From assembly GCF_028471905.1 (NCBI RefSeq), contig NZ_CP116902.1, positions 1,524,501 through 1,588,500 of the forward strand: 64,000 nt of DNA, in the 5' to 3' direction. The position numbers were made by a program, and so were the translations under genes. The stretch comes from Aneurinibacillus uraniidurans (GTDB taxonomy: Bacteria > Bacillota > Bacilli > Aneurinibacillales > Aneurinibacillaceae). Position 1 is the stretch's first letter; each line of letters opens with the position of its first letter. A model generated the notes under the pieces. That model did not search any database and had not been told where the DNA came from. It was given only the letters and a program-made list of their open reading frames with translations. This document shows positions 25,441-34,522 of the stretch, one piece after another.

Positions 25441-26223
25441 ATGTTGATTTTACCGGAGGAAAGAAAGCATGAAATTTTAAATGAACTTAAAAGTATTGGA
25501 AAGGTAAAAGTCGTTGATTTAGCTAAGCAATTCAATGTTTCAGAAGAAACCATCCGCCGTGATTTAACAATGCTAGAGGAAAGTGGGCTACTGAAAAAAG
25601 TTTATGGTGGGGCGATTAAAACGACCTTTCAATCTGGAGAGCCTCCGTTTACACAGCGTACTACTGTAAACCAAGCAGAGAAAATCAAAATCGGCCAAAA
25701 AGCAGCCGAGCTTATTTCCGATGGAGATGTAATTGTCATTGATGTAGGGACAACTACGGTTGAGTTTGCTCGTTCTATCCAGAACAAAGATAATATTACG
25801 ATCTTAACAAACTCGATCCCTGTCTCAGCTGTATTAACAGAATCTCTTAACCAAAAAAAGTTTACAGGAGAGATTTTATTGTTGGGAGGACAAATTGATC
25901 CGAAACAACAATCTGTAAGCGGTCGTCTCACAGAGCAAATGTTAAATCAATTCAATATCGATAAGGCATTCATTTCAGCGGGCGGTGTTTCGATTAAAAA
26001 TGGTGTGAGTAATTATCATTTAAATGAGGCATTAGTTTCCCGTACCATGGTCGATGTATCAAAACAAATTATTATGGTAGCTGACCATTCAAAATTGGGT
26101 GTTGATACATTCTGTAAGGTTTGTCCTTTAGAAAAGGTTGATGTAATTGTCTGCGATCAGTCACTTCCAAAGACATGGGAGAGCCATTCAAAATTAAACG
26201 AAATCGATTGGATTGAAGCGTAG
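25441..26223 (+). CDS. DeoR/GlpR family transcriptional regulator
   Basis: A 260-residue DeoR-type regulator. The N-terminal HTH reads VVDLAKQFNVSEETIRRDL and the C-terminal ISOCOT-like ligand domain includes DVGTTTVEFARSI and ADHSKLGVDTF. These proteins usually bind phosphorylated sugars or related phosphate esters and repress catabolic operons. Lying inside the operon, it is probably an autoregulated, cluster-specific switch; the effector could be a phosphorylated breakdown product. AAGGTGATG precedes ATG 25441. A clear operator was not identified in the 280-base region before 20640. Confidence 0.9.
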   Translation: MLILPEERKHEILNELKSIGKVKVVDLAKQFNVSEETIRRDLTMLEESGLLKKVYGGAIKTTFQSGEPPFTQRTTVNQAEKIKIGQKAAELISDGDVIVIDVGTTTVEFARSIQNKDNITILTNSIPVSAVLTESLNQKKFTGEILLLGGQIDPKQQSVSGRLTEQMLNQFNIDKAFISAGGVSIKNGVSNYHLNEALVSRTMVDVSKQIIMVADHSKLGVDTFCKVCPLEKVDVIVCDQSLPKTWESHSKLNEIDWIEA

Positions 26224-26248
26224 TAGTCTATAAAAGGAGCCGGACAAC

Positions 26249-27133
26249 ATGAGTTTAATTGCAATAGACATGGATGGAACACTATTAAACCATCAAAATG
26301 AAATTAGTGAAGAAAATATAAAAGCAATTCGAGATGCCCAGGAGAAGGGCATTGAAGTAGTCATTTCGACAGGTCGGGCTTATTTTGATGTGCGAAAAAT
26401 TTGTGAAAAGGCAGGGCTTTCTACCATTGTAATTGGCACAAACGGTGCGACTATTCATGCGAAGGATGAAAAGCGTATTTCTGCTACTACAATAGAGAGA
26501 GATCATGTCCAATCGATTCTCCAATGGCTGGACGAACGGGCTTATTATTATGAAGTGTTTACAGACACGGCCATTTATACCCCTAGACAAGTACGAGAAC
26601 ATTTCTATCATGAGATTCAAAAGATGAAAAGCGCAGATTTAGATGCAGATATGAAAGAAGTAGTGGAAGAGGCAGAACGACAATTCGATCAGTTCGGGTA
26701 TGTTTTCGTTGAAAACTATCAAGATATTTTAAAACAAGAGGAAGACGTTTATAATATTTTGGTTTGTTCGTTTGATAAAGGGAAATTAGCTGAAGGATGG
26801 AAACAATTCGCAGCCTTTGATGCGCTAACAGTCGCTTCATCTGCCCATCATAACATTGAAATTACGAGTAAGAACACATCTAAAGGAATTGCTCTTGAAA
26901 AATTGGCTACTTTGATCAATCGTTCCTTAGATCAGGCGATGGCAATCGGAGACAGCAACAATGATTTATCGATGCTTCAGAAGGTAAAATACAGTGTGGC
27001 GATGGGGAATGCGAAGGATGAGGTAAAAGAGGTCTGTACAATGACAACGCTAAAAAATAATGAGCATGGTGTGGCCCATGCCATTTATCAATATCTTGAA
27101 AACCTTATGATTACAACAGGAGAGAATCTTTAA
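26249..27133 (+). CDS. HAD superfamily phosphatase (Cof-type, IIB)
   Basis: A 294-residue Cof-type HAD hydrolase: nucleophile motif DMDGTLLN near residue 7, motif II VISTGRAY, a C2 cap domain at about 85-195, motif III lysine in SKGIALEKL and motif IV AIGDSNNDLSMLQ. Enzymes of this type remove phosphate from sugar phosphates and other small esters. In context it would dephosphorylate the product of the upstream hydrolase. AAAGGAGC precedes ATG 26249; the stop directly abuts the next ATG. Substrate not determined by sequence. Confidence 0.9.
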   Translation: MSLIAIDMDGTLLNHQNEISEENIKAIRDAQEKGIEVVISTGRAYFDVRKICEKAGLSTIVIGTNGATIHAKDEKRISATTIERDHVQSILQWLDERAYYYEVFTDTAIYTPRQVREHFYHEIQKMKSADLDADMKEVVEEAERQFDQFGYVFVENYQDILKQEEDVYNILVCSFDKGKLAEGWKQFAAFDALTVASSAHHNIEITSKNTSKGIALEKLATLINRSLDQAMAIGDSNNDLSMLQKVKYSVAMGNAKDEVKEVCTMTTLKNNEHGVAHAIYQYLENLMITTGENL

Positions 27134-27478
27134 ATGGCCTGGATCTACATTATGATTGCAGGTCTTTTAGAAATCGTCTGGGTTATAGGTCTTAAATATT
27201 CACACGGGTTTACCGAGCTCATCCCTAGTATACTCACGGTGGGAATTATCATTTTTAGCTTTTTTTTATTGTCAAAGGCGTTACATTCAATTCCGGTGGG
27301 AACAGGGTATGCTATTTTTACGGGGATGGGTACGGTAGGAACGGTAGCGATTGGTGCGATCTTTTGGGGAGAGACAATCAATTGGCTCAAAATTTTTTTT
27401 GTTGTCTTAATGATTGTTGGAATCATTGGACTGAAAATCATTTCAAACGATGACCACGTGCAACAAGAAGTGAAATGA
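27134..27478 (+). CDS. SMR exporter subunit, guanidinium-exporter (Gdx/SugE) type, first of pair
   Basis: A 114-residue, four-helix small multidrug resistance protein. The membrane glutamate lies in AGLLEIVWVIGLKYSHGF (Glu13), and VGTGYAIFTGMGTVGT is the helix-3 motif. The W-V-I-G-L-K-x-x-x-G-F pattern is that of Gdx/SugE guanidinium exporters and YkkCD rather than of EmrE. The start abuts the HAD stop, with AGGAGAG nine bases before. Paired with the gene at 27505, it probably works as an antiparallel heterodimer exporting a small guanidinium compound in exchange for protons. Confidence 0.87.
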   Translation: MAWIYIMIAGLLEIVWVIGLKYSHGFTELIPSILTVGIIIFSFFLLSKALHSIPVGTGYAIFTGMGTVGTVAIGAIFWGETINWLKIFFVVLMIVGIIGLKIISNDDHVQQEVK

Positions 27479-27504
27479 TGCGTACAAGGTTAGGTGATGT
27501 GTAG

Positions 27505-27825
27505 ATGGCGTGGTTTTTCCTGCTTATTGCTGGTTTTGCCGAGATTGGCAGTGTCATAAGCCTTAAACTTGCTGATGGCTTTACAAAATTTTTCCCTTCT
27601 GTAGCCTGTCTTTTGTTTGGAAGTCTCAGCTTTTATTTCCTTTCTCTATCATTAACGGTTCTTCCAGTCGGGACGGCCTACGCAATCTGGACCGGTATCG
27701 GCTCGATTGGGAGTGTTTTAGTAGGAATGCTTTTCTTTAATGAACCGAAAGATCGTAAAAGAATAGTTTTGATTGCTTGTATTACAATAGGAGCTGTTGG
27801 TGTTAAAATAACTTCTGGCCAGTGA
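27505..27825 (+). CDS. SMR exporter subunit, second of pair
   Basis: A 106-residue SMR protein with Glu13 in [14 protein letters not shown], and [20 protein letters not shown] on helix 3. It is clearly related to the preceding subunit but carries a changed helix 1 (S-V-I-S-L-K in place of W-V-I-G-L-K) and a shorter tail. Such adjacent, unequal SMR genes usually form obligate heterodimers such as YkkC-YkkD. The gap to the first subunit is 26 bases, with GGTGATG as a ribosome site. The substrate is inferred to be guanidino-type because of the first subunit. Confidence 0.87.
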   Translation: MAWFFLLIAGFAEIGSVISLKLADGFTKFFPSVACLLFGSLSFYFLSLSLTVLPVGTAYAIWTGIGSIGSVLVGMLFFNEPKDRKRIVLIACITIGAVGVKITSGQ

Positions 27826-27871
27826 GAAAAACCGGGCAAAACAGCACCGTTGCTATGAAAAGAGGAAAAAG

Positions 27872-29242
27872 ATGAGAACCACTAAGATCGAAGGAAAATG
27901 TGTACAAGATTGGATAACAGAATATCCCTTACTACATGAGCTAATTGCAACAAAAGAAGTGTTTTGGTCAAACCCTAACTATGAGTTGTTTCAGGCAGGA
28001 ATTAAAAAAATTCTACTTAATGAAAACGGTGTAAAAGATGCAGAAGAAAGATTGACGCGTTTTGCTCCATATATCGCCAAAGTGTTTCCTGAAACAAGAG
28101 AATTGAATGGGATTATTGAATCTCCTATCGTTCAAATTCCTTCGATGCAAAAACATGTAGAGGAAATCCATGAGCTGGAATTACCAGGTAGATTCTTGTT
28201 GAAATGCGACAGTCATCTTCCTATTTCAGGTTCGATTAAAGCAAGAGGCGGGATTTATGAGGTTCTCAAACATGCGGAGGATCTAGCGCTTCAACACCAG
28301 CTAGTAACACTGCAAGATGACTATTCCATAATGGATAGTGAGAAATTCAGAAACTTCTTCTCACAATATTCAATTGCAGTAGGATCAACGGGGAATTTAG
28401 GACTTAGCATTGGAATTATGAGTGCGAAAATGGGCTTTAAGGTAACGGTTCATATGTCAGCAGATGCGAAGAAATGGAAAAAAGATCTTCTGAGAAGCAA
28501 AGGGGTAACCGTTGTTGAATATAAAGAAGATTATAGTAAAGCTGTAGAAGAAGGCCGCAAACATGCGAATAGCGAACCAAATTGTTATTTCGTTGATGAT
28601 GAAAATTCCAGCGACCTATTTTTAGGATATGCAGTAGCAGCTTCCCGGGTAAAAAAACAACTAGAGGATATGAATATAACGGTAGATGAAGATCATCCCC
28701 TGTTTGTGTATCTTCCATGTGGAGTAGGCGGTGGTCCTGGGGGAGTTGCCTTCGGATTGAAATTACTATATCAAGATCATGTACATTGTTTCTTCGCAGA
28801 ACCTACGCATTCACCGTGTATGCTACTTGGTTTAGCAACGGGATTGCATGATAAAGTTTCTGTACAAGATTTTGGTATTGACAATATGACAGCAGCAGAC
28901 GGCCTTGCAGTTGGAAGACCATCTGGGTTTGTTGGTAAAACAATCGAGCCTTTATTAAGTGGATGTTATACTGTGAGTGATGATGAGTTGTATAAGCTAT
29001 TATATGCATTGATTGAGACAGAAAATATTTATTTGGAGCCTTCTGCCTTGGCAGGTGTATTTGGTCCTGTTCAGTTGATGAAGGAGAAAGAGGGACAGGA
29101 ATATTTACAGAACCATCAACTAACAGATCGAATCAAAAACGCTACGCACATCATGTGGGCTACCGGCGGCAGTATGGTTCCTGCTGAAACGATGGAAGAA
29201 TATCGACAAAAGGGCTTGAAATTATCACGTAAGAAAAATTGA
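27872..29242 (+). CDS. dsdA: D-serine ammonia-lyase (D-serine dehydratase)
   Basis: A 456-residue fold type II PLP enzyme, full length for bacterial DsdA. PLP lysine Lys123 lies in [29 protein letters not shown] binds the cofactor ring, [14 protein letters not shown] is the phosphate loop, and [14 protein letters not shown] closes the active site. It turns D-serine into pyruvate and ammonia in the cytoplasm. ATG 27872 follows AAGAGGAAAAAG, 46 bases after the SMR pair, and a terminator follows. No dsdX or dsdC lies nearby, so D-serine probably arises from the imported compound of this operon rather than from direct uptake. Confidence 0.92.
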   Translation: MRTTKIEGKCVQDWITEYPLLHELIATKEVFWSNPNYELFQAGIKKILLNENGVKDAEERLTRFAPYIAKVFPETRELNGIIESPIVQIPSMQKHVEEIHELELPGRFLLKCDSHLPISGSIKARGGIYEVLKHAEDLALQHQLVTLQDDYSIMDSEKFRNFFSQYSIAVGSTGNLGLSIGIMSAKMGFKVTVHMSADAKKWKKDLLRSKGVTVVEYKEDYSKAVEEGRKHANSEPNCYFVDDENSSDLFLGYAVAASRVKKQLEDMNITVDEDHPLFVYLPCGVGGGPGGVAFGLKLLYQDHVHCFFAEPTHSPCMLLGLATGLHDKVSVQDFGIDNMTAADGLAVGRPSGFVGKTIEPLLSGCYTVSDDELYKLLYALIETENIYLEPSALAGVFGPVQLMKEKEGQEYLQNHQLTDRIKNATHIMWATGGSMVPAETMEEYRQKGLKLSRKKN

Positions 29243-29301
29243 ACAAACGCGCGTAGTTGAGTTGTACAAAACTTACGCTTGAGCGTTGACTGCTTTTCTA
29301 C

Positions 29302-29338
29302 AGCGATGGTTATTTACGGAAAATAGCCATCGCTTTTT
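29302..29338 (+). terminator. Rho-independent terminator ending the dsdA operon
   Basis: agcgatggttatttac pairs with aatagccatcgct, with one G-T pair, followed by TTTTTG. It sets the dsdA operon apart from the NSS symporter gene. Confidence 0.85.
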
Positions 29339-29485
29339 GTTGTTCTTACATACTTTCACCATTAACTTTCTGCCCTTATACATGAGATAAAAAATGTGAT
29401 TTGTAAAAAACAAAATATTTATACATAACATATGGTAGAATGAGTACGGACTTTCTAACATACAAACAGAGGAATGGAGAAAAAT

Positions 29486-30826
29486 ATGCAACAGTCAGAG
29501 CAATGGACATCAAGACTTGGCTTTATTCTTGCTGCTGCCGGGTCGGCGATTGGACTCGGGGCAATTTGGAAGTTTCCGTATGTAGCGGGAACGGGTGGGG
29601 GAGGAGCTTTCTTCCTAATTTTTATTTTATTTACGGTATTGATTGGTTTACCGCTTCTGCTTGGTGAGTTCGTAATTGGCCGCAATACGCAGAAAGAAGC
29701 GGTTAGTGCCTATGCAGCGATTGCACCGCACACGGCCTGGCCCTGGATTGGGCGCCTTGGCGTTATCACTTGTTTTATTTTGCTTTCGTTTTATAGTGTC
29801 GTGGGTGGATGGATTCTGCTATATTTATTCCGCAGTGCGACTGGACAGCTATTTAAAGTGGGCGGCGGATACGAGGCGCTGTTCGGTCAGGTGATTTCGA
29901 ATTCATGGCTTACGGTTGGAGCTCAGCTTGTTTTTATGCTGCTTACGGTTATCGTAGTCGCACGCGGCGTGCAAAATGGGATTGAAAAAGCGAATAAATA
30001 TATGATGCCTGGCCTGTTTATTTTGTTTATCGCAATTATTATTCGTTCCGTAACGTTAGATGGAGCATGGGCAGGGGTCACGTTTTTTCTGAAACCGGAT
30101 TTTACGAAGCTGACATCGGAAACGGTGTTGTATGCGATGGGACAATCGTTCTTCTCGCTTAGTGTCGGTGTGTCGGTTATGGTGACATACAGTTCGTATT
30201 TATCGAAAAAAGAAAGCTTGCCGCGCTCGGCCGTATCGATTGTTGTGATGAATTTGCTCATCTCTTTACTGGCGGGGCTGGCAATTTTTCCAGCAACATT
30301 CTCACTTGGTATGAAGCCGGAAGCGGGTCCGGGGTTGTTGTTTATGGTACTGCCTGCCGTGTTTGAGCATATTCCGTTTGGTCAGTTGTTTCTCACGGCA
30401 TTTCTAGTTTTATTCCTATTCGCAACACTGACGTCGGCGTTTTCGATGCTTGAGATTATTGTTGCTTCTTTAACGAAAGGCGTGCAGGAGAAGCGGGTGC
30501 GGGCGAGTTGGATAGCTGGTCTGCTTATTTTTGCAGCGGGCGTTCCATCTGCGCTGTCTTTTGGTATATTGAGCGATGTGAAGCTATTTGATAAGTCAAT
30601 TTTTGACGCGGCAGATTTTTTAGTGAGTAACATTTTGATGCCGCTTGGCGCACTGTTAATTGCCGTATTTGTTCCGCTTAAAATGAAGCGTGCTGTACTG
30701 CTTGAAGAGATGAGCGCAGGATCTAGTACCGGCGCGCGTCTATTTGCAGGCTGGTTGTTTCTGCTTCGGTATATAACGCCAGTCGCGATTGTGATTGTGT
30801 TTCTTAATGTATTGCATATTATTTAA
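29486..30826 (+). CDS. Sodium-dependent transporter of the NSS (neurotransmitter:sodium symporter) family
   Basis: About 446 residues and 11-12 hydrophobic segments. The helix 1 signature [20 protein letters not shown] corresponds to the LeuT sodium/substrate site, with Ala where LeuT has the Na-binding Asn27, as in YhdH-like bacterial members. These carriers import amino acids with sodium. GGAG at 29476-29479 favours ATG 29486 over ATG 29474. It is monocistronic with its own terminator. Nearness to dsdA raises D- or L-serine as candidates, but the terminator between them makes that weak. Confidence 0.88.
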   Translation: MQQSEQWTSRLGFILAAAGSAIGLGAIWKFPYVAGTGGGGAFFLIFILFTVLIGLPLLLGEFVIGRNTQKEAVSAYAAIAPHTAWPWIGRLGVITCFILLSFYSVVGGWILLYLFRSATGQLFKVGGGYEALFGQVISNSWLTVGAQLVFMLLTVIVVARGVQNGIEKANKYMMPGLFILFIAIIIRSVTLDGAWAGVTFFLKPDFTKLTSETVLYAMGQSFFSLSVGVSVMVTYSSYLSKKESLPRSAVSIVVMNLLISLLAGLAIFPATFSLGMKPEAGPGLLFMVLPAVFEHIPFGQLFLTAFLVLFLFATLTSAFSMLEIIVASLTKGVQEKRVRASWIAGLLIFAAGVPSALSFGILSDVKLFDKSIFDAADFLVSNILMPLGALLIAVFVPLKMKRAVLLEEMSAGSSTGARLFAGWLFLLRYITPVAIVIVFLNVLHII

Positions 30827-30845
30827 AAGACGAAGAAAGTATGGC

Positions 30846-30896
30846 AAAAAGGCCGTCTCAAGAGCTAGAACATAGCGATTGAGACGGCCTTTTTTT
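30846..30896 (+). terminator. Rho-independent terminator
   Basis: aaaggccgtctcaa (30848-30861) pairs with ttgagacggcctttt, followed by a T run. It ends the NSS transporter unit. Confidence 0.9.
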
Positions 30897-30944
30897 GAGA
30901 AAACTACGGAGCTTAGGCATATAAAATTTGTGTTTGAGTTATCT

Positions 30945-31176
30945 CCCAACTGTCGGCAGGAGCGGAGAAGGAAGGCGCTGTGGAACGCTTTTACGCTCTA
31001 CCCAGCGGAAGGGGGCAGGCATACGGGCCTTTGCCCATAACTCTTCTGCGCCCAAACATCTCGTTCTTTTATGGGCGAGTGTGCCTGAACCCTGAGGCGG
31101 ACAGTTTCCGCTTCCCCGCAGAGCGTAACCAAGTGACAAAGCGCCTTCCTTCTCCGCTTCTCCACTACACGTTGGG
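30945..31176. repeat. Large imperfect palindrome, repeat family copy R1 (core orientation +)
   Basis: The ends CCCAAC and GTTGGG pair. Further in, ggagaaggaaggcgct pairs with agcgccttccttctcc, ttacgctct with agagcgtaa, caggcatac with gtgtgcctg and gcccataa with ttatgggc, so the whole 232 bases can fold into one long branched hairpin. The core has cccagcggaagggggcagg (31001-31019), also found at 61182. It is GC-rich against its AT-rich flanks. No gene lies inside. It occupies most of the 454-base gap between the NSS gene and the XRE operon. Confidence 0.85.
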
Positions 31177-31207
31177 CAGATTCAACCCATCAAACCCATT
31201 TTTTGTA

Positions 31208-31242
31208 TTGACTTATACTCTCTAAAAGTGTAATTTTACACT
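31208..31242 (+). promoter_or_regulatory. Promoter and overlapping palindromic operator of the XRE-ABC operon
   Basis: TTGACT (31208-31213) is 17 bases from TAATTT (31231-31236). A perfect dyad AGTGTAATTTTACACT (31227-31242) covers the -10 element, so bound repressor would block transcription. The first gene of the operon encodes an XRE-type regulator, the obvious candidate for binding here. Confidence 0.65.
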
Positions 31243-31280
31243 ATAAGAATAAATTTCAACACAAAAGAAAGGAGAATGTT

Positions 31281-31829
31281 ATGAACGGATACGAGCCTGT
31301 GCAGTTTACGCAAGACATGCTTGATCGGATGATTTCCGAAAAAGTGCGGTTGATCCGCACCGAAGCGAAGCTGACACAGGAACAGATGGCGGATGTGCTC
31401 GGCCTGTCTAAAAAAACGCTCGTCCAGGTAGAAAAAGAGCGAAAAACGCTCGGCTTCACAGCGGCGGCCCTCGTTGGCGCCTTGTTCCGCGACAGTGAGA
31501 TTATGCAAGGCATGTTTGGAGAGTCAGCGCTTGAAGTGATACGACTGACTGCTTTTAATGGGATCGAACACGGTGACGAGAGCGGAGCGGACTGGATTTC
31601 CCGCGCCCGCACACAGGCACGCTACAAGTCGATGGGACGACGTGTCTGGTGGAAAGATGAGCAAGAAGGGGATATGTATATCTTGCAATCACATATTTTG
31701 ACCGGGCACTGCCGTATCATTGACCGAGAAGATGCGTTGCAGTATTACGGGGCTGATCTAGAAGAGGCGCAAGTGCGCTTGCGTGAGCTCGAAGAGATGG
31801 CACGGGATCATAGAGAGAAGGGGATATGA
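31281..31829 (+). CDS. XRE family transcriptional regulator
   Basis: A 182-residue regulator. The HTH at about 20-60 reads VRLIRTEAKLTQEQMADVLG and LSKKTLVQVEKERKTLGF. The C-terminal part contains RRVWWKDEQEGDMYILQSH and a charged coiled-coil-like end, and is not a domain I recognise. AAAGAAAGGAG precedes ATG 31281. It starts a four-gene unit with a surface protein and an ABC transporter, and its stop overlaps the next ORF. Autorepression through the dyad over the promoter is likely. Confidence 0.85.
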   Translation: MNGYEPVQFTQDMLDRMISEKVRLIRTEAKLTQEQMADVLGLSKKTLVQVEKERKTLGFTAAALVGALFRDSEIMQGMFGESALEVIRLTAFNGIEHGDESGADWISRARTQARYKSMGRRVWWKDEQEGDMYILQSHILTGHCRIIDREDALQYYGADLEEAQVRLRELEEMARDHREKGI

Positions 31830-31831
31830 AA

Positions 31832-33595
31832 ATGAGAGGACGAAAACGGAGCAGGCAGCTTGCCTGGGTCGGTGTGCTTATGCTGCTGTTCGTATGGAGC
31901 AGTTGGTATGTTCCGGTACAGGCAGCTTCCGAACCGGTTGAACTAAAAGTAAGCGTTGGGTTTGATGGTACGTTTAACGGTTCCAGTATCGTACCGATTA
32001 CTGTAACCGTAAAAAATATAACGGATCAGGCAGCAGAGGGCGACGTCATGCTGCATATGCAGAATTCGAATCAGCTTGGTGGTACATATATTCAGCATGT
32101 GCAACTGCAAAAAGGCGAGAGTAAGCGGCTTACGTTCCGTATGTACGGTCAAGAGATTGGTCAGGGAGTTAACCCAGGACGTGACTCATATGTCCAATGG
32201 GTGCAGGGGGATGTACCCGGCGTGAAGTATCCGCTTGAAGGACACGGGATATCAGGAAGGGGGGAGCATGATCGTATTGTTGTTGTACTCGGAAACGATA
32301 CCGATACGAAAGCCATCCTCAAAGCGAAACCGCTACAGCCAAAAGAGGATAATACGGTGCCGATGGAGTTGTCTACGGCAGCTGTATCGCTTGAGATGAT
32401 GCCGACCGATCAGATTTTGGACAGCGGAATTGATGTGTTGATGGTGACGAAAGAGACGGCGGCTCGGCTTCCTGTATCCTTTCGGAAAGAAATTGATCTC
32501 TGGACAAAAGCAGGCGGTCAGTATTTGATCGTAGAGCCGGGGAGTGAATCTGCTGCCTGGGCAGCGGTTGTGAAGCGGGCCAACCAGCCGGCTTTTGGCT
32601 GGGGTGATCCGGTTGGTAACTTCTATGGATTAAGTGAAGCGTCATCAACGCTTCGTTCGCTTACACTTCCTGATGTTCCGCTTGCAGCACTTTTGTTTAC
32701 CGGGTATATCGTACTGATCGGGCCGCTCGTCTTTTATGTGATGAAAAAACGGAACGCTCGCGAGTGGAATTGGCTGCTCATTCCGGTGTTGGCACTTAGT
32801 GTTACCGGTGCGGTGTACATGTATGGAAGATGGCAGCACGGAGATCAGGTAAAAATGCAGAGTGCATCACTTGTGAATTTGCTGGGAAACGGGGATGCGA
32901 GTGTCGAGCAAGCTACGACATTTTTTGTGCCGCATGGCGGGGATTATACACTTTCGTATCCGGTGCAGGCAGATGTATTTGCTGTTGGAGAACGAAACAA
33001 TACACCGCGTAAACCTGAAGAAAGCAATGTGATCATTGGTGTACAGCCAGAGCGAAAAGATGTTTGGTTCCGGAAGGCTGATTTCTGGTCGATGCATACG
33101 GTATATGCACGGCAGCGGGAGCAGGCTGCAGGAACGATAACCGGGCAGTTAGAAGCACGTGGTAATCAAATTATCGGAACGGTGCGCAACAACACGAAAT
33201 ATACGCTAAAAGATGTGCGCATCGCGAGCGGCAAGGGCATACAGGAAGTGACGAAGCTTGCGCCAGGTGAAACAGTACAAGTGAAGCTTGTGGCTGAGCC
33301 AGCGGTAGGGGATCGACCATTCTTGCAGACCGATGCAGGAAAGCGCATGTTGCCAGTACATGTGCGAACAGCAGAGCAGGATGTGACACGTTCACCGGAA
33401 ATACGACTGCTTGAGATGGCATATAACCCATCTTTCAATCCGGATGTAGCACCTGATGTATATGTGCTTGGTTGGGTCGAAGAACCTGTCTTGAAACCGA
33501 GTATGTCAGCATCTCATGAGTCAACGAACCTTACGTTAGTAAACGCAAAACTTACTACTGTGAAGCAAGCAGATGTGAAAGGAGGTACGAAGTAG
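31832..33595 (+). CDS. Large membrane-anchored surface protein of the ABC operon
   Basis: About 587 residues. A signal peptide (LAWVGVLMLLFVWSSWYVPVQA) leads to a beta-rich domain at about 35-125 (VPITVTVKNITDQAAEGDV), a middle Rossmann-like part (HDRIVVVLGNDTDTK), two membrane helices at about 285-340 and a C-terminal beta domain. This resembles uncharacterised proteins of Paenibacillaceae next to ABC exporters. SD AGAAGGGG favours ATG 31832 over ATG 31826. It probably works with the ATPase and permease that follow without gaps. The function is unknown. Confidence 0.7.
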   Translation: MRGRKRSRQLAWVGVLMLLFVWSSWYVPVQAASEPVELKVSVGFDGTFNGSSIVPITVTVKNITDQAAEGDVMLHMQNSNQLGGTYIQHVQLQKGESKRLTFRMYGQEIGQGVNPGRDSYVQWVQGDVPGVKYPLEGHGISGRGEHDRIVVVLGNDTDTKAILKAKPLQPKEDNTVPMELSTAAVSLEMMPTDQILDSGIDVLMVTKETAARLPVSFRKEIDLWTKAGGQYLIVEPGSESAAWAAVVKRANQPAFGWGDPVGNFYGLSEASSTLRSLTLPDVPLAALLFTGYIVLIGPLVFYVMKKRNAREWNWLLIPVLALSVTGAVYMYGRWQHGDQVKMQSASLVNLLGNGDASVEQATTFFVPHGGDYTLSYPVQADVFAVGERNNTPRKPEESNVIIGVQPERKDVWFRKADFWSMHTVYARQREQAAGTITGQLEARGNQIIGTVRNNTKYTLKDVRIASGKGIQEVTKLAPGETVQVKLVAEPAVGDRPFLQTDAGKRMLPVHVRTAEQDVTRSPEIRLLEMAYNPSFNPDVAPDVYVLGWVEEPVLKPSMSASHESTNLTLVNAKLTTVKQADVKGGTK

Positions 33596-34522
33596 ATGAT
33601 TGAGATGATAGACGTAACCAAGCAGTTTGGTCGTACGATGGCGCTTAAGGGCATCACGATGACCATTGAGAAAGGGCAAATTTATGGCTTTGTTGGCCCG
33701 AATGGCGCGGGCAAAACGACGGCGATGTCAATCCTTGCTACGCTGACAGCTCCGACAAGCGGTACTGCTCGGGTTGGCGGTTATGACTGCGTAAAACATC
33801 CAAAAGATGTGCGCCGCCTGATTGGCTATATGCCGGATTTTTTTGGCGTGTATGATAATTTGACTGCTTATGAATATCTTGATTTTTACGCAGCAAGTCA
33901 CGGGTTATCTGTTACTGAGCGCGAGCGCGTCATTCCCCAGATGCTTGAACTTGTCAATTTGACGCACAAAACGAATGACTATGTAGATATGCTCTCACGC
34001 GGCATGAAGCAGCGCCTTGGCTTAGCTCGTAGCCTTGTCCACAATCCGGAGGTGCTTATTCTCGACGAACCAGCATCTGGACTTGATCCACGGGCGCGTA
34101 TTGAGATGCGCGAGATCGTCAAGGCTCTGCGTGATACAGGCAAAACCATTTTAATTAGTTCTCATATTCTCCCGGAATTAGCAGAGATGTGTGATACGAT
34201 CGGCATTATTGAAGCAGGTCAGCTTGTAGCGGCTGGTACGGTTGCGGATATTGATCGCCACATGCGCGGTCATCGCCTGCTGAAAATTCGTCTGCTTGAT
34301 CGCCAGGCAGAGCTGCTTACTCGGCTTCGTACTGTATCTTCTGTTTCGAATGTAGTGGCAGAAGACGATCATGTTATCGCCGGATTTACCGGAACGGACG
34401 TTGAACAGGCGGGATTGCTTGCTAGTCTGCTTGCTGAAGGGTATCCGATCGTCGCATTTGGTGAGACGGAAGGCAACCTTGAAGACATCTTCCTGGAGAT
34501 TACGAAAGGAGTGGGATCATGA
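33596..34522 (+). CDS. ABC-2 type transporter ATP-binding protein
   Basis: A 308-residue ATPase: Walker A GPNGAGKTT, signature LSRGMKQRLGLARSL, Walker B VLILDEPASGLDP, H-loop SSHILPE, then an about 90-residue C-terminal extension typical of CcmA/NatA-like exporters. GAAAGGAGGT precedes ATG 33596, directly after the surface-protein stop. Its stop overlaps the permease start (ATGA). It pairs with the permease at 34519. Confidence 0.92.
   Translation: MIEMIDVTKQFGRTMALKGITMTIEKGQIYGFVGPNGAGKTTAMSILATLTAPTSGTARVGGYDCVKHPKDVRRLIGYMPDFFGVYDNLTAYEYLDFYAASHGLSVTERERVIPQMLELVNLTHKTNDYVDMLSRGMKQRLGLARSLVHNPEVLILDEPASGLDPRARIEMREIVKALRDTGKTILISSHILPELAEMCDTIGIIEAGQLVAAGTVADIDRHMRGHRLLKIRLLDRQAELLTRLRTVSSVSNVVAEDDHVIAGFTGTDVEQAGLLASLLAEGYPIVAFGETEGNLEDIFLEITKGVGS

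Noticed and set aside
30939-31225. ORFs of 66-81 codons over the repeat at 31 kb
   Set aside because: Same reason: frames through palindrome R1 on both strands, with no coding features.
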